The notes under the pieces were generated by a model that had not been told where the DNA came from, ran no database searches, and saw only the letters and a list, made by a program, of their open reading frames with translations. Positions 7,806 through 10,389 of a stretch of 10,389 bases of DNA are shown here, in pieces; position 1 is the first letter of the stretch, and the number at the start of each line of letters is the position of its first letter. The DNA is from Sphingobacteriales bacterium (GTDB lineage: Bacteria; Bacteroidota; Bacteroidia; Chitinophagales; Chitinophagaceae): the NCBI GenBank assembly GCA_947472965.1, contig CANJEF010000019.1, positions 1 through 10,389 of the forward strand. Reading direction: 5' to 3'. Made by a program: the position numbers and the translations under genes.

Positions 7806-8510
7806 CTAGAAAAGTCTGAATACAATCGCTGCAAGGGATGCCCCTAAAATAGGACCAAAGACCGGTATCCATGCATATTTCCAGTCTGAATGTCCTTTAC
7901 CTGAAATCGGAAGGATAGCATGAATAATTCGCGGACCCAGGTCGCGGGCAGGGTTGATTGCATAGCCGGTGGGGCCACCCATGCTCAAACCAACCCCCAA
8001 AACCAACAATGCAACAGGCAAGGCGTCCAGCGCGCCCAACTTAACATCCCCCTTTTGGATAAAGAGGATAGCAATCATAAATACAAATGTGGCAATGGTT
8101 TCAGTGAGGAGGTTGCTGTAGGCATTCCTAATGGCTGGACCGGTAGAAAAAACCGCTAAAATATTTTCAGGGTTCTTGGTCGAATCAAAATGATCCTTAT
8201 AGGCTACCCAAATTAAAATCGAACCGGCAAAAGCACCTAAAAACTGAGCCAATATATATTGTGGGACTTCACTCCAACTGAATTTTCCTGCAATGGCCAA
8301 GGCAATCGTAACGGCTGGATTCAAATGAGCCCCACTCACATCTGCGGAGATAAACACCCCAACAAAAACCGCCACAGCCCAACCAAATGCAATTACAATC
8401 AGCCCTGAATTATTGCCCTTCGTACCATCCAATAAAACATTAGCCACAACACCCAGCCCTAACGTAATCAGAACTAGCGTTCCTGTAAGTTCAGCAATAA
8501 ATGGAGTCAT
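7806..8510 (-). CDS. glpF: Glycerol uptake facilitator GlpF (aquaglyceroporin)
   Basis: This is a channel of the MIP/aquaporin family for passive glycerol entry across the inner membrane, 234 residues with about six membrane helices. Both half-helix motifs are intact: HLNPAVT (62-68, NPA 64-66) and AINPARDLGPR (184-194, NPA 186-188). The Asp after NPAR marks the glycerol-conducting branch. Aligning by eye with E. coli GlpF, the selectivity-filter positions read Trp44, Gly174, Tyr183 and Arg189, a glycerol-type filter with Tyr in place of Phe, as I recall in Bacillus GlpF. The ATG at 8510 starts directly before the first helix; an upstream in-frame TTG at 8552 would add 14 polar residues and overlap glpD, so it was not chosen. 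It lies 28 bp after glpD, last in the glycerol operon, with an A9 run just before its start. Confidence 0.95.
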   Translation of the reverse strand: MTPFIAELTGTLVLITLGLGVVANVLLDGTKGNNSGLIVIAFGWAVAVFVGVFISADVSGAHLNPAVTIALAIAGKFSWSEVPQYILAQFLGAFAGSILIWVAYKDHFDSTKNPENILAVFSTGPAIRNAYSNLLTETIATFVFMIAILFIQKGDVKLGALDALPVALLVLGVGLSMGGPTGYAINPARDLGPRIIHAILPISGKGHSDWKYAWIPVFGPILGASLAAIVFRLF

Positions 8511-8538
8511 TTGGTTTTTTTTTGAAGTTAATAAAAAA

Positions 8539-10098
8539 TCAATAGTTAGCAAGGTACTCTTCCGCGATATCGGTAAAGTCTACCACCTGGTCTTTTTGCC
8601 AATTATCATTCATTTCCAATTCAGTGGCCATTAGTTCAGCAACGATCCCTGCGGAATCTATGGCGGCCTTGGCATTCAAAAAAAGCATTCGGGTTCTGCG
8701 CGCAAGGAAGTCTTCCACCGTCATGGCCATTTCATTTCGAATTGCCCAAATCACCTCCGCTTTAAGATATGGATAATCGGGATGTACTCGATTGCCCAAT
8801 TGATAGTCGCTCGCTATAATCTCTTTAATCTTCAAGGCATCTGTTCCATACACTGAAAGGGGCGCTCCAAATTGAATATTATCAGCGTACCCATGCAACC
8901 TTAGGTGTCTAGTTGTGCATTTCACGATAGGAAGCTTTGCAATAAACGCTGCATTTCCAACTGCATCCTTTGCCATTCTGCGATAGGTTGTCCACTTACC
9001 TCCAGTTATGGTAATAAGATTGCTTGTTGATACAATAATAGTATGGTCTCTTGATGCCAAGGCGGTACTTCCCGTATTTGAAGTCTTCACCAACGGCCGC
9101 AGGCCAGCAAAAACAGAAAGGATATCCGAACGGCTTATTTTTAATTCACTGTATTGGTTGTAGTTACTGAGAATGAACTCAATTTCCTCTTCCAATGCAA
9201 TTGGCTCTTCGCTAATCAGATTCAGTGCAGTATCTGTTGTTCCAATAACCACTTCACCGTGCCATGGCAATGCAAAAAGAACCCGCCCATCACTGGTTTT
9301 GGGAATCATTAAAGCGCTTGAACCTGGAAAGAATTTTTTACTCACCACCAAATGCACGCCTTGAGAAGGCATCACCATGTGTGGCGACGATTTATCATCC
9401 ATAGCCAAAACCTGGTCAACAAAAACACCTGTTGCATTGATGACGGATTTTGCTGCCAGTTCAAATTGCTCTTCGGAAAAATCATCTATGGCAACAACAC
9501 CTGAAATCTTCCCATCCTTTTTATTCAAAGCAACCACACCGCAATAATTTACAAGGGTGGCACCGAGATCGAAGGCCGTGAGCGCCAGGGTCATTGCGAG
9601 TCTTGAATCATCAAATTGACCGTCTTTGTATGAAATGCCGCCACGAAGTTTTTTCTTTAGAATGGACGGCAACAATGAAAGCGTTGATTTTCTTGTTAAG
9701 ATACTTGGTCGGCCTAAACTAAGTTTATTCGATAGCATATCATAGACGAGAAGTCCAATTCCATAATACCATTTTTGCCAATAGGAATAAGCTGGAATAA
9801 CGAACTCTTGAACCCTTGTAAGATGGGGTGCATTTTTAAGCAAAAAGCCCCGTTCTCTCAATGCTTCAATCACCAATTTTAGATTTCCTTGGGCTAGGTA
9901 TCTTACTCCGCCATGCACCAGCTTTGTACTTCTGCTTGAAGTGCCTTTTGCAAAATCATTTTTTTCCAACAACAGCACCCTATAACCTCTTTGAGCCGCA
10001 TCCACAGCAATACCCAATCCAGTTGCACCACCGCCTATCACTATTATATCCCATTCAATTTTTTGGCGTAATGCCGACAATGCCTCTTTCCTATTCAC
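8539..10098 (-). CDS. glpD: Aerobic glycerol-3-phosphate dehydrogenase (FAD, quinone-linked)
   Basis: GlpD oxidises sn-glycerol 3-phosphate to dihydroxyacetone phosphate at the inner membrane and passes electrons through FAD to quinone. The 519-residue product opens with an FAD-binding Rossmann motif, WDIIVIGGGATGLG (16-29), closed by Glu45. It then shows GTSSRSTKLVHGGVRYL (52-68), GRVLFALPWHGEVVIGTTDT (271-290), SVFAGLRPLV (328-337) and GGKWTTYRRMAKDAV (366-380), followed by the DAO C-terminal helical domain with EDFLARRTRMLFLN (462-475). The start is GTG at 10098: an in-frame stop lies ten codons or fewer upstream, no ATG lies between, and the next Met is far inside the protein. It follows glpK by 48 bp and precedes glpF by 28 bp, all on one strand. 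Confidence 0.96.
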   Translation of the reverse strand: MNRKEALSALRQKIEWDIIVIGGGATGLGIAVDAAQRGYRVLLLEKNDFAKGTSSRSTKLVHGGVRYLAQGNLKLVIEALRERGFLLKNAPHLTRVQEFVIPAYSYWQKWYYGIGLLVYDMLSNKLSLGRPSILTRKSTLSLLPSILKKKLRGGISYKDGQFDDSRLAMTLALTAFDLGATLVNYCGVVALNKKDGKISGVVAIDDFSEEQFELAAKSVINATGVFVDQVLAMDDKSSPHMVMPSQGVHLVVSKKFFPGSSALMIPKTSDGRVLFALPWHGEVVIGTTDTALNLISEEPIALEEEIEFILSNYNQYSELKISRSDILSVFAGLRPLVKTSNTGSTALASRDHTIIVSTSNLITITGGKWTTYRRMAKDAVGNAAFIAKLPIVKCTTRHLRLHGYADNIQFGAPLSVYGTDALKIKEIIASDYQLGNRVHPDYPYLKAEVIWAIRNEMAMTVEDFLARRTRMLFLNAKAAIDSAGIVAELMATELEMNDNWQKDQVVDFTDIAEEYLANY

Positions 10099-10146
10099 AA
10101 TCTTTTTATTATAATTAATCCACTAAACTATCAAAATAAATCATGT

Positions 10147-10389
10147 TCAATCGTTGCTCCAAGCCAGTGTTGCCTTGATAGCCCTTTGCCATTCTGCCAG
10201 CAGATCGTCTTTATGTTTTTTATCCATATTGGGGATGAATTTTCGCTCCTCTTTCCATTGCATGGAGATCTCTTCAATATTACTCCAAAATCCCACAGCG
10301 AGTCCTGCAAGATAAGCCGCGCCCAATGCAGTAGTTTCAACAATAGAAGGCCTAACAACATGAACAGCCAGTATATCACTTTGGAATTG
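10147..10389 (-). CDS. glpK: Glycerol kinase, C-terminal 80 residues only
   Basis: Glycerol kinase phosphorylates glycerol to sn-glycerol 3-phosphate with ATP in the cytoplasm. The window holds only the last 80 codons, ending at a TGA at 10147-10149. The fragment opens with [14 protein letters not shown] and continues with [18 protein letters not shown], the conserved C-terminal ATPase-domain block of GlpK (compare E. coli FQSDILGTRVERP and [16 protein letters not shown]). It then ends [16 protein letters not shown], matching the expected KRAMAW-like tail. About 415 N-terminal residues lie beyond the right edge. It is the upstream neighbour of glpD and glpF, supplying the substrate that GlpD oxidises. 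Identity is secure despite the short length. Confidence 0.93.
   Translation of the reverse strand, partial: QFQSDILAVHVVRPSIVETTALGAAYLAGLAVGFWSNIEEISMQWKEERKFIPNMDKKHKDDLLAEWQRAIKATLAWSND

Noticed and set aside
10131..10379. An open frame of about 80 codons on the minus strand beginning MIYWLF
   Set aside because: It is a shifted frame over the 3' end of glpK; the true frame reads [14 protein letters not shown] and ends at 10147 with clear glycerol kinase similarity.

Overview
The window is ordinary chromosomal DNA from a member of the Bacteroidota, most likely close to Chitinophagaceae/Sphingobacteriales. Five signs support this: moderate-to-low GC; near absence of Shine-Dalgarno sequences; a Bacteroidota-type -7 promoter element (TAnnTTTG form) upstream of atpD; an AtpD with a long insert after the GERTREGND motif plus a very short AtpC; and a long QueA and an RprX-like sensor kinase. 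The placement is inferred from these features, not from a database search. There are eleven genes, two of them cut by the window edges. No RNA gene, mobile element, CRISPR array or gap above 300 bases was seen.

Layout. Positions 1-1271 (minus strand) hold the start of a division/cell-wall cluster, mraZ then rsmH, which continues off the left edge. A 183-bp divergent gap follows; it carries four tandem 10-bp repeats just upstream of mraZ that look like an MraZ operator. Next is queA (plus), which overlaps the 3' end of a convergent membrane histidine kinase (minus) by 20 bp. A 143-bp divergent gap with a 13-bp perfect palindrome leads to a YqgE/AlgH-family gene (plus). That gene overlaps by 4 bp the end of a convergent YbjJ-like MFS transporter (minus).

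The MFS gene lies directly downstream of atpD-atpC, the F1 beta and epsilon subunits, which sit here apart from the other ATP synthase genes and have their own recognisable promoter. The right end is a glycerol operon transcribed leftward: glpK (3' end only), glpD, glpF. Together these give glycerol uptake (GlpF), phosphorylation (GlpK) and oxidation to dihydroxyacetone phosphate with electrons passed to quinone (GlpD).

I found no evidence for an undescribed multi-gene system. The observation most worth checking is the four-repeat MraZ operator. Smaller ones are the kinase without a neighbouring response regulator, the palindrome between the kinase and yqgE, the AtpC/AtpD architecture, non-ATG starts in two genes, and compact convergent gene ends.
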